64,000 bases of DNA from an uncultured Myxococcales bacterium (GTDB taxonomy: Bacteria > Myxococcota_A > Bradymonadia > UBA7976 > VGTA01). Shown here one piece after another: positions 17,618 to 26,209 of this stretch. Both the position numbers and the translations under genes were made by a program. Position 1 is the first letter of the stretch, and every line of letters begins with the position of its first letter. The DNA is taken from contig CAKZRU010000164.1 in assembly GCA_937146725.1 (NCBI GenBank), forward strand, positions 62,001 to 126,000, in the 5' to 3' direction. The notes beneath the pieces were generated by a model. It worked only from the letters and a program-made list of their open reading frames with translations, did no database searches and was not told the DNA's origin.

Positions 17618-18952
17618 ATGAGTCACAATTCAGATGGGCCAAAAGCAGATCACTTGCTTAACTTGGATCAAAAAAATCAATCAGCGCTAGAAAGTTTTGA
17701 TGGAAAGCATCCACAGATTGGAGAGCAGGTATTTATTCATAGAACAGCGGCAGTGATTGGTCATGTTGAGCTTGGTAACCGAGTCAATATTTGGCCACAA
17801 GTCACCTTGAGAGCAGACGAAGGAGCGATTAGGATTGGTGAGGACTCAAATATCCAAGATGGCACAACCATTCACATGACCGGTGGATACTCAGAAACAA
17901 TGATTGGTTCTAGAGTCACTGTGGGACATATGTGCTTATTACACGGTTGTAAGGTTGGTGATGACTGCTTAATAGGCATGGGTACAATCCTCCTTGATAA
18001 CTGTGAAATTGGTGCGGGAAGCTATGTCGCTGCTGGTACAATGATTACCGGTGGTAAAAAAATCCCACCCAACTCCTTTGTTATGGGGCGTCCTGGGAAT
18101 CTTACCATCAAAGAAATCTCAAAAATACGTCAGCAAGAAAAAGCATATTCATGGCGTCATTATGTTGAATTAGCCTCAAAGTACTTAAGTCAAGTGACAC
18201 TCAGTGGTGTACTCATGCTAGTGGTCTTGAGTTTAGCGGCTGTACATCTTAGCGCTTGTCAAAGCCTTTCATCAAATACTCAACAAGCTCACTTGGTCAG
18301 CGTTCAAAAACAACACATCACTTTAGACACCTTCAAGCAACAAAAACTATATGAATATGAGTCATTAGCTCGCACGGAATATGACCCCTTTTCTCATCTT
18401 CGTGAGGTGATCGCCTTAACACAAAGCGAACCCATTACCATTAATTATTTAAGTTTTTCAGCACCAAGCTTTGACGATTTGAGCCAGAAAGCTTTTGCCT
18501 TGTATGGCCAGTTTCGTTTTGCACAAAATGCCACTCAAATATTTAAACACAAGGCCACCAAAAAATACGGTGATCAATTACTCAAGCAAGATGTAAATCA
18601 AGTGCAAGAGTTTTTCACTGATCTAGAGGGTGATGACAGTGTGACTCTTGATCTCCAACAAGGTGCCAAAGCTACTTGCCTTGCGATTCAGAGCCATAGA
18701 TATATGGTTGAACGAGCAGTGCTTGTCAAAAGTGAGTTAAACGCTTGGGAAGATGTCATTCAAAAGGACCTTCAAACCAATATCAATTTAAGCGAATATT
18801 TAACTCAAATGGGCCAAGAGGTAGAGCGAGCACAACTTTTTCTTGATGAGGTCATGAGCGGGGCGCCCTTGCTAGCTCAAGCGATGAAAGAAGTCCGTTT
18901 TGTAGCCCAAGCGATCGATGATCAATGCATCTCTCGAATGGCTCAATATTGA
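17618..18952 (+). CDS. Gamma-carbonic anhydrase-like protein fused to a lipoprotein-like C-terminal half
   Basis: Residues ~28-185 are a left-handed beta-helix of the gamma-carbonic-anhydrase/YrdA family. The hexapeptide rungs are regular, and all three zinc-ligand histidines are at the expected spacing (His86, His104, His109). The domain ends with a normal C-terminal helix (EKAYSWRHYVELASKYLSQ). Without a stop codon the frame continues into a 20-residue hydrophobic segment (about 193-212) ending HLSAC (Cys214), which looks exactly like a lipoprotein signal peptide, then ~230 helical residues of unknown family. The product is either a real two-part inner-membrane protein or a gene fusion in which the second gene lost its own start. 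An internal GTG at 18194 could allow separate translation. Confidence 0.8.
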   Translation: MSHNSDGPKADHLLNLDQKNQSALESFDGKHPQIGEQVFIHRTAAVIGHVELGNRVNIWPQVTLRADEGAIRIGEDSNIQDGTTIHMTGGYSETMIGSRVTVGHMCLLHGCKVGDDCLIGMGTILLDNCEIGAGSYVAAGTMITGGKKIPPNSFVMGRPGNLTIKEISKIRQQEKAYSWRHYVELASKYLSQVTLSGVLMLVVLSLAAVHLSACQSLSSNTQQAHLVSVQKQHITLDTFKQQKLYEYESLARTEYDPFSHLREVIALTQSEPITINYLSFSAPSFDDLSQKAFALYGQFRFAQNATQIFKHKATKKYGDQLLKQDVNQVQEFFTDLEGDDSVTLDLQQGAKATCLAIQSHRYMVERAVLVKSELNAWEDVIQKDLQTNINLSEYLTQMGQEVERAQLFLDEVMSGAPLLAQAMKEVRFVAQAIDDQCISRMAQY

Positions 18953-18969
18953 TAAACTTCTACCCCCAC

Positions 18970-19617
18970 CTAAAACCAAAGAGAAGTTTGGATCACACAA
19001 GGCTTTAGGAGTTCAGCAATCTTGGCTGTTTTATCTAAAGCTTCTGCAATCGCTTGATGAAATAAAACTTCATTCTGCAATAACTCCAACCCACGTTGAG
19101 CCATAGCAATCGCTTGCTGATCAAGCATTTTTGCATCGATCAAGGAACACCCAAAAGCTTCCGACCATGGCAAAATAGCTTTTTGAGTTTGTAAAGCATT
19201 CCATTGATTGGGAATAGAATCATAATATGGCCGCCAATCTGTTGTGACCGCAAAAAAGCTTCTAAGTCCTACTTGATCGGCAAGCGCAGCTTGTAGACGA
19301 TGACAAGCCAACTCATTAAGCAAATGACGATCATCGATGTTATCAAGTCCCCAGTCTGTTTTCTGCCAAGCTTCTTTTCCCTCAATAAAAGCATGACATA
19401 ATTCATGTAAAAGAAGTTGAGCAAGCGAATCATCGGGATCTAAATCGGCTTTTTGCCCAATGGTCAAAACTCGATCTCCATCCCAACTTGCAAATACCTC
19501 ACTTGAGCGCTCGAGTTGCCACCCTAAGCGCTCTAGGCAATGTACCCAAATGACTTCGATTGGATCACAATATTGTTTTTGAATCACTCTTGGCTGAGGC
19601 ACTGGAGTCTTTCTCAT
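18970..19617 (-). CDS. Hypothetical protein with HExxH metallopeptidase-like motif
   Basis: A 215-residue protein without a signal peptide. QLLLHELCHAFIEG places HELCH at residues 71-75, the zinc-binding motif of gluzincin/SprT-like peptidases. The helix HLLNELACHRLQAALAD downstream could supply the third ligand (Glu or His). There is no further recognised domain, so function is inferred from the motif only. ATG 19617 is used; a TTG at 19635 is in frame. It converges with the carbonic-anhydrase fusion (17 bases between stops) and lies downstream of the acylase gene on the same strand. Confidence 0.68.
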   Translation of the reverse strand: MRKTPVPQPRVIQKQYCDPIEVIWVHCLERLGWQLERSSEVFASWDGDRVLTIGQKADLDPDDSLAQLLLHELCHAFIEGKEAWQKTDWGLDNIDDRHLLNELACHRLQAALADQVGLRSFFAVTTDWRPYYDSIPNQWNALQTQKAILPWSEAFGCSLIDAKMLDQQAIAMAQRGLELLQNEVLFHQAIAEALDKTAKIAELLKPCVIQTSLWF

Positions 19618-19640
19618 TAAAATGTGGATGAGCAAGCTTG

Positions 19641-19674
19641 ATATCTCATGATTATGTTGATCTCATTGAGATAT
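19641..19674. repeat. Stem-loop between acylase stop and next gene
   Basis: ATATCTCA (19641-19648) and TGAGATAT (19667-19674) are exact 8-bp complements with an 18-base loop that itself contains TCTCAT and can pair alternatively. The stem begins at the acylase stop codon on the minus strand. No T-run follows, so it is a possible processing or weak-termination hairpin rather than a standard terminator. Confidence 0.35.
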
Positions 19675-22600
19675 TAATCATCACTCACCGAACTAAACTG
19701 CCAACGGCCAGTTGCCCCTTCCAAAACCTCCGGTAAGTGATACCGAAGTGGATAAGCTTCATTTGCAAGCCATAACCTGAGTTGATCGGCCGAATGAGGA
19801 TCATTTTCTAATCCGGATTGCCCTCCTGGAACAATATTATACCCTTGAACTTGCTCTCCATTGAGTTGAATTGTCATACGCATGACGGGTCCATTACTAA
19901 AGGTATATCCACCACCAAAACCGGGGTTAGCGGCATCAATATTCCACTGATCACCGGCTCTTGGGAACCATTTCAACTCAGCTCTTGGATCACCGTCAGG
20001 GATATTATCAGCTAAGGGCAGCTTGGCTGTTGTAATCGAGAAGCGTTCTAAGATCGCGCCAAAGGGCCCTCCACCACCTAAGAAAGGACCTAAAAGCGAT
20101 TCAAAACGAGCCATATGATGTAAGCCCCACAGCCAATCATCCATATTCTCGCTTCCAAAACCACCTTGTCCATACTCGCTTGTTTCAGCGCTGAGCTTAT
20201 CAAGTCCTTCAACCAAGGCTGTGACCATGATTTCTTCACTTCTTTCTACATGCTCAGTAGTATCCAAACGATCAAAGAACATTGATTCTTGTTCACTTTC
20301 TGACCAAGAAGCCAAACGAAGTGGATTATCAGCCCCCCGACCACGAAGCATCCGATCCAAGGCATAGATTTTAAGCCGTGTGCCATCATATGGAATTGAA
20401 CTCTCTGCTTCATCATCCCAAACCCTTTTTAATAAAACTCTAAAATAGGCGTTAAAAATGGAGGTTGCGACCGCATTTTTAATTTCTGTTTCATCGACAG
20501 TATTATAGAAAGTTTCTACACCAGATTCCGCTTGATATGCACCATCACGCCATACTTTTAAGCGCTCTACAGCCTCTTGGATCCGAATCTTATGATCATT
20601 GTATGTATCAAGTGCGATTTGCTTAGAAGGATGCTCATCATTTAGACCATCATTTGACCAAGCATCTAGCTGTTCGACCAACTCGATTAAGGAGGGGGTG
20701 AATAATTCACCTAAGCGAGAATCATGGTTGGCATGGATTCTTTGCATACTGTCTACTGTAATGGCTCCACGATCTAATTCATTGCCCAAAGCGCGCTTGA
20801 TGGTACTTTGACGGAAAGGGGCCCAAGGCCCTCCTAAATACCAAGCGTCATTATCAACTCGGCCGTCATCAGCAAAGCCCTGTGGGTCATTGTTTGCAGT
20901 CGCTACAAAACCCTGCAAAGGGTCTCTGCTCAGTGGCATTTGGTCATAAGGAATCGTACACTTATATGGATCACTGTTTTGACTTTCATCCACATAGCCT
21001 TGATCATCACTTAAAATGGTAAACCCAGCAACTTGGGTGCCATCAAGTAAGGCCATAGGCGATTGTCCAGGTAAAAAGAATCCTGATTGGTCTCGCTCTA
21101 GATATGAGCGACAAGGAATAGATTGGTAGCTACTGTATAAGATACTGCCCTGTGCATCTCCTGCAGCACTGAACAGACCGCCTCCAATCAAGCGCTTAGT
21201 TTGCTCTTCAAACTCATCCATATTTTGTGCAAGGCCTAAGTTAAATAAGGCATCCACAAAACCACTTGCATCAAAGGCTGTATAATCAAAGCTAATCGCC
21301 GTAATGTCTCCATCTCCATCAATATCGCTTGGAATGATTTTGCTACCTAACATGGTGATCACACTTTCACCCTCAGCAAGTTCTTCATCTTCACCAAGCT
21401 CACGACCTTCAATTTCAATAATTCTTCGGCCATCAAAGGTTAGATAGGTCTGCCAAGTGACTGTTTGTGCTTCGCTACCGAGCAAAACGCGTTCGGCAAC
21501 ATTTACACTTTCTTCTCGAGTGTTTAGTGCACGCCATTCATCCTGAAAAAAGCTTGAAACCGGAAGACCTGCTTCATCTAGCTGAATCTTTTCAACATAC
21601 CAATCGGTAATATCTACAACCGGATTCACTTGGGACCAAGCGATTTTACCATTTGTTCCAACGGCCATGACCGGAATTGAAGCGATCAAAAGACCTTTTT
21701 GTTTAATATCTCCACCACCTAAAACATCTGTATTTAAGCCTACTTGATACATGATTGACGGCACAGAAAGCTGCAAGTGGCCATCACCGGACACAATGGA
21801 GCCGGCGCTGGTTGCACTTTGTCCAGCAGCCCAAGCATTGGAGCCAAATCCTGCCTCGTAATCCTTACCAAACCAGCCATGTCGTTGAGCTAATTTAACT
21901 TTAAGTTTTCTCAAACGTTCTAAGCCAATTTGCTTGGTAATCATGGTTTGTGTGGGTAGATTAAGCGAGTTTGGCTGAGCAAATAAAATCGCTTCTTTAT
22001 TTTCGGGTAAAGGCTCATTACCTGCTTGCATCATCTCTGGCATTCCACCGGTTAGTGCGCCAGCCATTTCTGCTTGCTCACCTGCTTGCTCACCGGCTTG
22101 CTCACCGGCTTGCTCACCGGCTTGGGACTCTGACTCATTCATTTGCCAAGGATTATTCTCACCCCATGTAGGGCTGGCCACTGCACTATTGCCATCAACC
22201 GGCGGGGCCATATTTAATGCTACATCCTTGATAAAAGCATTACGGCGCGCTTGGTCATCTCCATAAATGCTTTCAAGTTGTAAAAAACGCTCTGTTGCCG
22301 CAATATCTTTATCTTCAAAATTGGTCTGATAAAGAATTGAAGTCGCCATGCTGATAATATCGGTAGCTGTCCATTCTTGCATTAAATCGATGGGTTGTGC
22401 GCCAAATAAAGGGGCCGCTAACTTAAACTCACTGGGCGCTTCTTCTTCACCTTGGCGAACCGCTTCAATATAAGCGTTAATCCCTTCTGCAACCGCTGTC
22501 AAATAAGCCTTACTCCGCTCGGATGTATGTGCCTCAAGACGCTCGGTCACTAGACCCATCCCCAAACCTAAACTCTCTATATCGGTACTCAGACCGATAT

Positions 22601-23093
22601 CTCCAAAAAGTTCACTCACTCGACCTTGTGCCAAGCGTCTCACAAGATCCATATTGAAATAACGATCTCTCGCAAGGATATATCCGAGAGTTCGTCCTAG
22701 ATCAGACTCATTTTCTGCATAAATATTTGGGACCATCCCTTCAGTAAAGATAACCTCAACAGGTGCACTTAAATTAGGCAGATTAATCGTCCGACTCGCT
22801 TCAATCGCCTCAAATTGATTGCGGGCTTGATTGCTTTCACCCGCGTCTGATTCTCCAGCCGGTGACTCGCCGGCGGTTGATTCACCCGCGGGATTTTCTC
22901 CACCATTCATTTCCCCTGCCATAAAAGCATCGACTTCACGATTGGTCTTAACCGGCTCATCATCACATCCAATGAGTAAGCCAATGAGTGAGCAAGTAAA
23001 TACTGTCGATAAGCATAAATTTAAGCAGAATTCAAAAGAACGGAATTTCAGCCAAGGTCTATTCGATGCCATGGCGATATTATATTGAACCAT
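19674..23093 (-). CDS. Penicillin acylase (S45) family lipoprotein
   Basis: N-terminal nucleophile hydrolase of the penicillin/acyl-homoserine-lactone acylase family, lipid-anchored. Lipobox LLIGC is followed by a tether of AGES-type repeats (GENPAGESTAGESPAGES). The alpha-chain region then begins (VEVIFTEGMVPNIYAENESD, ILARDRYFNMDLVRRLAQGR). A second low-complexity stretch of GEQA repeats lies where the spacer peptide is expected. The beta chain would start at Ser418 in GFGSNAWAAG, the autocatalytic nucleophile site, followed by SGDGHLQLSVPSIMYQ. At 1139 residues it is longer than typical (~800). It would hydrolyse an amide bond of an acylated compound in the periplasm or at the surface; substrate unknown. 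The downstream HExxH gene is on the same strand. Confidence 0.88.
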   Translation of the reverse strand: MVQYNIAMASNRPWLKFRSFEFCLNLCLSTVFTCSLIGLLIGCDDEPVKTNREVDAFMAGEMNGGENPAGESTAGESPAGESDAGESNQARNQFEAIEASRTINLPNLSAPVEVIFTEGMVPNIYAENESDLGRTLGYILARDRYFNMDLVRRLAQGRVSELFGDIGLSTDIESLGLGMGLVTERLEAHTSERSKAYLTAVAEGINAYIEAVRQGEEEAPSEFKLAAPLFGAQPIDLMQEWTATDIISMATSILYQTNFEDKDIAATERFLQLESIYGDDQARRNAFIKDVALNMAPPVDGNSAVASPTWGENNPWQMNESESQAGEQAGEQAGEQAGEQAEMAGALTGGMPEMMQAGNEPLPENKEAILFAQPNSLNLPTQTMITKQIGLERLRKLKVKLAQRHGWFGKDYEAGFGSNAWAAGQSATSAGSIVSGDGHLQLSVPSIMYQVGLNTDVLGGGDIKQKGLLIASIPVMAVGTNGKIAWSQVNPVVDITDWYVEKIQLDEAGLPVSSFFQDEWRALNTREESVNVAERVLLGSEAQTVTWQTYLTFDGRRIIEIEGRELGEDEELAEGESVITMLGSKIIPSDIDGDGDITAISFDYTAFDASGFVDALFNLGLAQNMDEFEEQTKRLIGGGLFSAAGDAQGSILYSSYQSIPCRSYLERDQSGFFLPGQSPMALLDGTQVAGFTILSDDQGYVDESQNSDPYKCTIPYDQMPLSRDPLQGFVATANNDPQGFADDGRVDNDAWYLGGPWAPFRQSTIKRALGNELDRGAITVDSMQRIHANHDSRLGELFTPSLIELVEQLDAWSNDGLNDEHPSKQIALDTYNDHKIRIQEAVERLKVWRDGAYQAESGVETFYNTVDETEIKNAVATSIFNAYFRVLLKRVWDDEAESSIPYDGTRLKIYALDRMLRGRGADNPLRLASWSESEQESMFFDRLDTTEHVERSEEIMVTALVEGLDKLSAETSEYGQGGFGSENMDDWLWGLHHMARFESLLGPFLGGGGPFGAILERFSITTAKLPLADNIPDGDPRAELKWFPRAGDQWNIDAANPGFGGGYTFSNGPVMRMTIQLNGEQVQGYNIVPGGQSGLENDPHSADQLRLWLANEAYPLRYHLPEVLEGATGRWQFSSVSDD
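22071..22124. repeat. 12-bp tandem repeat encoding GEQA units in the acylase
   Basis: Four 12-base units plus a partial one, encoding E-Q-A-G on the minus strand. They lie within the presumed spacer between the alpha and beta chains of the acylase. Near-identical units suggest replication slippage. Confidence 0.75.
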
Positions 23094-23209
23094 TTGTATG
23101 ATCTCACTCTGTCCATGATGATTGAACTTACAGGAGTGCTATGAACTCCAATAACGGACTTTGAACATGGCTAAGTCAGAGCTTAAGATCAAGTATGAAA
23201 CGTAAAAGC

Positions 23210-24205
23210 TTAGCCTTTGGGAACAACTTTTTGTTCAATATACCCAAAGATACTTTTGCCTTTATCGTTGAACATTTCGATCTTTACCTGATCTCCATAT
23301 TGTAAGAATGGTGTAGAGAACTCACCTGTATCAATTTTTTCAATCATGCGTTTTTCGGCCAAGCAAGATGACCCTCGACTACGATCTTTATTACTGATCG
23401 TACCACTTCCCACAATGGTACCAGCAGCTAGGCTACGTGTTTTACAGATGTGGGCGATAATATCAAAAAAACTAAAGTGCATTTCTGGCCCAGCATCAGG
23501 GTCACCAAACTGTTCCCCATTTAAATGGGTAATCAATGGAAGGTGCAAGCGTCCTTCACGCCAATGCTCACCTAACTCATCCGGAGTTACGGCGCAGGGG
23601 CTAAAAGCTGAAGAAGGCTTGGAGGTCAAAAAACCAAAGCCTTTAGCCAACTCAGGTGGAATAAGATTACGCAATGAGACATCATTACAGAGCATAACCA
23701 AGCGTACATATTGCCCAACATCTTCAGCGCTCACACCTTGAGGGGTATCATCTAAGACCACGGCGATTTCTGATTCAAAGTCACAGCCCCATTCTAAGCT
23801 TGCCAATGGAATATCAGCTCTTGGTGCTAAGAAAGTATCTGAGCCTCCTTGATACACTAAAGGATCAGTTTCAAGAGTTGCCGGTGGTTGTGCTCCTCTT
23901 GCTTTGCGAACAAGAACAATGTGATTAATGTAGGCACTGCCATCAATCCAGCCATAAGCACGAGGCAAAAAGCTATGAGCTTGCTTTGGGTCAAATGCTT
24001 GAGCTTCTTGCAATTGTCCCTGATTAAGCTTTTGACTCATCGCTTCCAACTTGGGGGCAAAGCTTGACCAATCATCCATTAATGACTGAGCCGTTGTAGG
24101 GAGTGATGGGTCAATTTCTGACGGAATACAAGATAAAGTCATATCAGTTGAGACCAACATAAGTTGGCCATCACGAGTTCCATTTTGAAGAGTTGCAAGT
24201 TTCAT
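23210..24205 (-). CDS. Fumarylacetoacetate hydrolase (FAH) family protein
   Basis: A 331-residue soluble enzyme of the FAH superfamily, which cleaves or decarboxylates beta-diketo and related acids with a divalent metal. The C-terminal catalytic domain is visible: WGCDFESEIAVVLDDTP provides the acidic metal ligands, LCNDVSLRNLIPPELAKGFG follows, then TIVGSGTISNKDRSRGSSCL and YGDQVKIEM. Members of this length act in aromatic-compound or tyrosine catabolism, but no pathway genes are adjacent and the substrate is open. AGGAGCAG precedes the ATG. The gene is divergent from motA. Confidence 0.9.
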   Translation of the reverse strand: MKLATLQNGTRDGQLMLVSTDMTLSCIPSEIDPSLPTTAQSLMDDWSSFAPKLEAMSQKLNQGQLQEAQAFDPKQAHSFLPRAYGWIDGSAYINHIVLVRKARGAQPPATLETDPLVYQGGSDTFLAPRADIPLASLEWGCDFESEIAVVLDDTPQGVSAEDVGQYVRLVMLCNDVSLRNLIPPELAKGFGFLTSKPSSAFSPCAVTPDELGEHWREGRLHLPLITHLNGEQFGDPDAGPEMHFSFFDIIAHICKTRSLAAGTIVGSGTISNKDRSRGSSCLAEKRMIEKIDTGEFSTPFLQYGDQVKIEMFNDKGKSIFGYIEQKVVPKG

Positions 24206-24518
24206 AGTCTGCTCCTAGTCAGAGTAAAAGTTGTCCACTATCTATCATAATAGAGGATTGCATGCACTGTCTGTATCCTAAAATCTTATGGCAACAACAA
24301 GCCTGTTCTCATTAGTGAATACAAAAAATGATTCGCTTTGGCATAAAATAATCAAAACTAAGTGCCTACTTAAAAAGACTTTCCTCTTGATTTGTGGGCT
24401 CGTTAAATTGTAAATCATGCATATCAGTGTAAAGGGATTGTTTACACTGTGAACTTTTCATGTTTGAATTGGAAAAAACTTACCTAAGATCGTCTCGGCC
24501 ACAAGGAAGATTTAAGAG
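24206..24518. other. Intergenic region between FAH gene and motA
   Basis: This 313-bp divergent region has no gene. It is AT-rich and holds the perfect inverted repeat at 24425-24449 and a good ribosome-binding site (AAGGAAG) before motA. A TTTACA/TTGAAT pair with 17-base spacing (24441-24446 and 24464-24469) is a weak sigma-70-like candidate for motA. I see no sigma-28 consensus. Confidence 0.5.
24425..24449. promoter_or_regulatory. Perfect inverted repeat upstream of motA
   Basis: CAGTGTAAA (24425-24433) and TTTACACTG (24441-24449) are exact 9-bp complements separated by 7 bases, about 70 bases before the motA start. The right arm overlaps a possible -35 hexamer. This is the layout of an operator that controls the motility operon. 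There is no T-run, so it is not a terminator. Confidence 0.5.
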
Positions 24519-25301
24519 ATGGATATTAATACACTTGTTGGGCTTTTGCTCGGTACCTTCTTTATTATTCTAGCAATCATGCTTGGAGAATCTGGAATTC
24601 AACCCGAGAACCTATTGCTATTTTGGAACGCACCATCTGTCTTAATCGTTTTTGGTGGTACGATCTCGACTTTATTTATTCGATATACGATCAAAGATAC
24701 CTTTGGCGTTTTCGGGATTGTAAAGCATACTTTCTTCTTTAATATTCCCAACGCTCCGGAAGTCATTAAAGAGTTTGTTCAGCTTGCTCAAATTGCACGT
24801 AAAGATGGTCTTCTCGCTCTAGAGCGTGTCACGATTGAAGACCCTTTTATGAGCAAGGGAATCAATTATTGTGTGGACGGTGCAGAAACCGACCAAATTA
24901 AAGGTATCCTTATGAAGGAGATTCAATATATGAAGGCTCGTCACGAAGCGGGTATGAATGTATTGAAGGCGATTGAAGTTTCAGCGCCAGCCTTTGGTAT
25001 GATCGGTACTTTGGTCGGTCTTGTAAATATGTTAGCAAACATGAGTGATCCAAAAAGTATCGGTCCGGCGATGGCGGTTGCGATTCTAACTACCCTCTAT
25101 GGTGCGGTCATTGCGAATCTCTTTGCGATTCCTCTAAAAGATAAACTTGAGGATCATAGTGGTTCAGAATTTGACCTCAAGCTTCTTATGATTGAGGGTA
25201 TCGTGGGTATCAACCGAGGTGAAAATCCACGTATGCTTGAAGAAGCATTATACAGCTTTGTATCTCCTTCTGAGCGTGAATCGCTTCAGATGAACTCGTG
25301 A
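24519..25301 (+). CDS. motA: Flagellar motor stator protein MotA/PomA
   Basis: Ion-channel stator subunit in the inner membrane that converts ion flux into rotor torque. It has four hydrophobic helices: LVGLLLGTFFIILAIMLGES, a second near LLFWNAPSVLIVFGGT, then a cytoplasmic loop with charged residues (KARHEAGMNVLKAIE), then APAFGMIGTLVGLVNMLAN and AVAILTTLYGAVIANLFAIP, which carry the conserved Pro and Gly-Thr-Val-Gly pattern. The length (260) and the APAFGMIGTLVGLV signature favour the PomA-like (sodium-type) branch, but ion specificity cannot be proved from the sequence. AAGGAAG precedes the ATG. It is first in an operon with two MotB-like genes. Confidence 0.94.
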   Translation: MDINTLVGLLLGTFFIILAIMLGESGIQPENLLLFWNAPSVLIVFGGTISTLFIRYTIKDTFGVFGIVKHTFFFNIPNAPEVIKEFVQLAQIARKDGLLALERVTIEDPFMSKGINYCVDGAETDQIKGILMKEIQYMKARHEAGMNVLKAIEVSAPAFGMIGTLVGLVNMLANMSDPKSIGPAMAVAILTTLYGAVIANLFAIPLKDKLEDHSGSEFDLKLLMIEGIVGINRGENPRMLEEALYSFVSPSERESLQMNS

Positions 25302-25311
25302 GGCTAAATCC

Positions 25312-26130
25312 GTGGCTCAAGAAGAGACAAAAGCACCAGAAGAAGAAATCATCGAAGAAGAAGATGAGTTAAAAGAAGAAGTCGTCTGCGAAGAAGGTGC
25401 ACCTGGCTGGGTTGTAACTTTTGGTGATATGATGTCGCTTTTATTAACCTTCTTTATTCTTTTACTGTCCTTTGCAACGCTTGATCGTGTTCAGTTTGAC
25501 AAGCTTTCGGGTGTACTTAAAGAAGGATTTGGCGTGATCTCTAAGACTGATACGCAACGTATTCCAAAGCGGGATACAATGATTAAGATTAATCAGCGTA
25601 TGAACAAAAACTCTCGCCAGCCTAATTCGGCCGGAGATGAAGTTCGTCGATTAATGGATCAAATCAATGCGACTTCAGTGAATGATCAAACTAAAAGAGC
25701 GCTTGAAATGTTAGTTCAGGCCAATGATGTGAAAGTCTCACTACCGGCAGATGATGTATTTTTACCCGGTACTGACCAAATCCGCCCACGAATTTATCCT
25801 ATGTTAGATTTGCTTGCTGTACAAGCTCGTGAAATCATGTCTGACAAGGAGCTTTCAATCGAAGTTCGTGCTAAGGATGGCAGTAAGTGTGACAATAGCT
25901 TCCTAAAAAATGGTGGCTGTGACTATTGGCTCATGACCTCTTATCAAGCGATCTCTCTCTCAGCATATATGCAAAATGAGGGCAAAGTCAGTTCGGCAAG
26001 TTTAGCACCTGTCGGACGTGGTACTGCACCGGCTGCCTTTATCAGTGAAAGAGAAAGATCCAAACTTTCAAATTCAACTGTTGAGTTTGTTTATATGTCA
26101 CCTCCACAAGATCTTAACCTACCTCGTTAA
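25312..26130 (+). CDS. MotB-like stator protein with degenerate peptidoglycan-binding domain
   Basis: A 272-residue single-pass membrane protein beginning 11 bases after motA with GTG (GAGG upstream). The acidic N-terminus (PEEEIIEEEDELKEE) precedes the conserved segment GAPGWVVTFGDMMSLLLTFF. Its Asp in the helix matches the ion-binding Asp of MotB. The periplasmic C-terminal part keeps the length of an OmpA-like domain. It lacks the TDN-P, LS-x-x-RA and NRR-E motifs that bind peptidoglycan, and instead has two Cys residues (KCDNSF, GGCDYW). It may form a mixed stator with the next gene product, or anchor differently. Confidence 0.85.
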   Translation: MAQEETKAPEEEIIEEEDELKEEVVCEEGAPGWVVTFGDMMSLLLTFFILLLSFATLDRVQFDKLSGVLKEGFGVISKTDTQRIPKRDTMIKINQRMNKNSRQPNSAGDEVRRLMDQINATSVNDQTKRALEMLVQANDVKVSLPADDVFLPGTDQIRPRIYPMLDLLAVQAREIMSDKELSIEVRAKDGSKCDNSFLKNGGCDYWLMTSYQAISLSAYMQNEGKVSSASLAPVGRGTAPAAFISERERSKLSNSTVEFVYMSPPQDLNLPR

Positions 26131-26209
26131 AATATGAGGCAGTCATAAGCTCACTGCTGAAAAATAATTATGAACCGTAGACAATTAAAACATTGGATGA
26201 GGAAATAAG

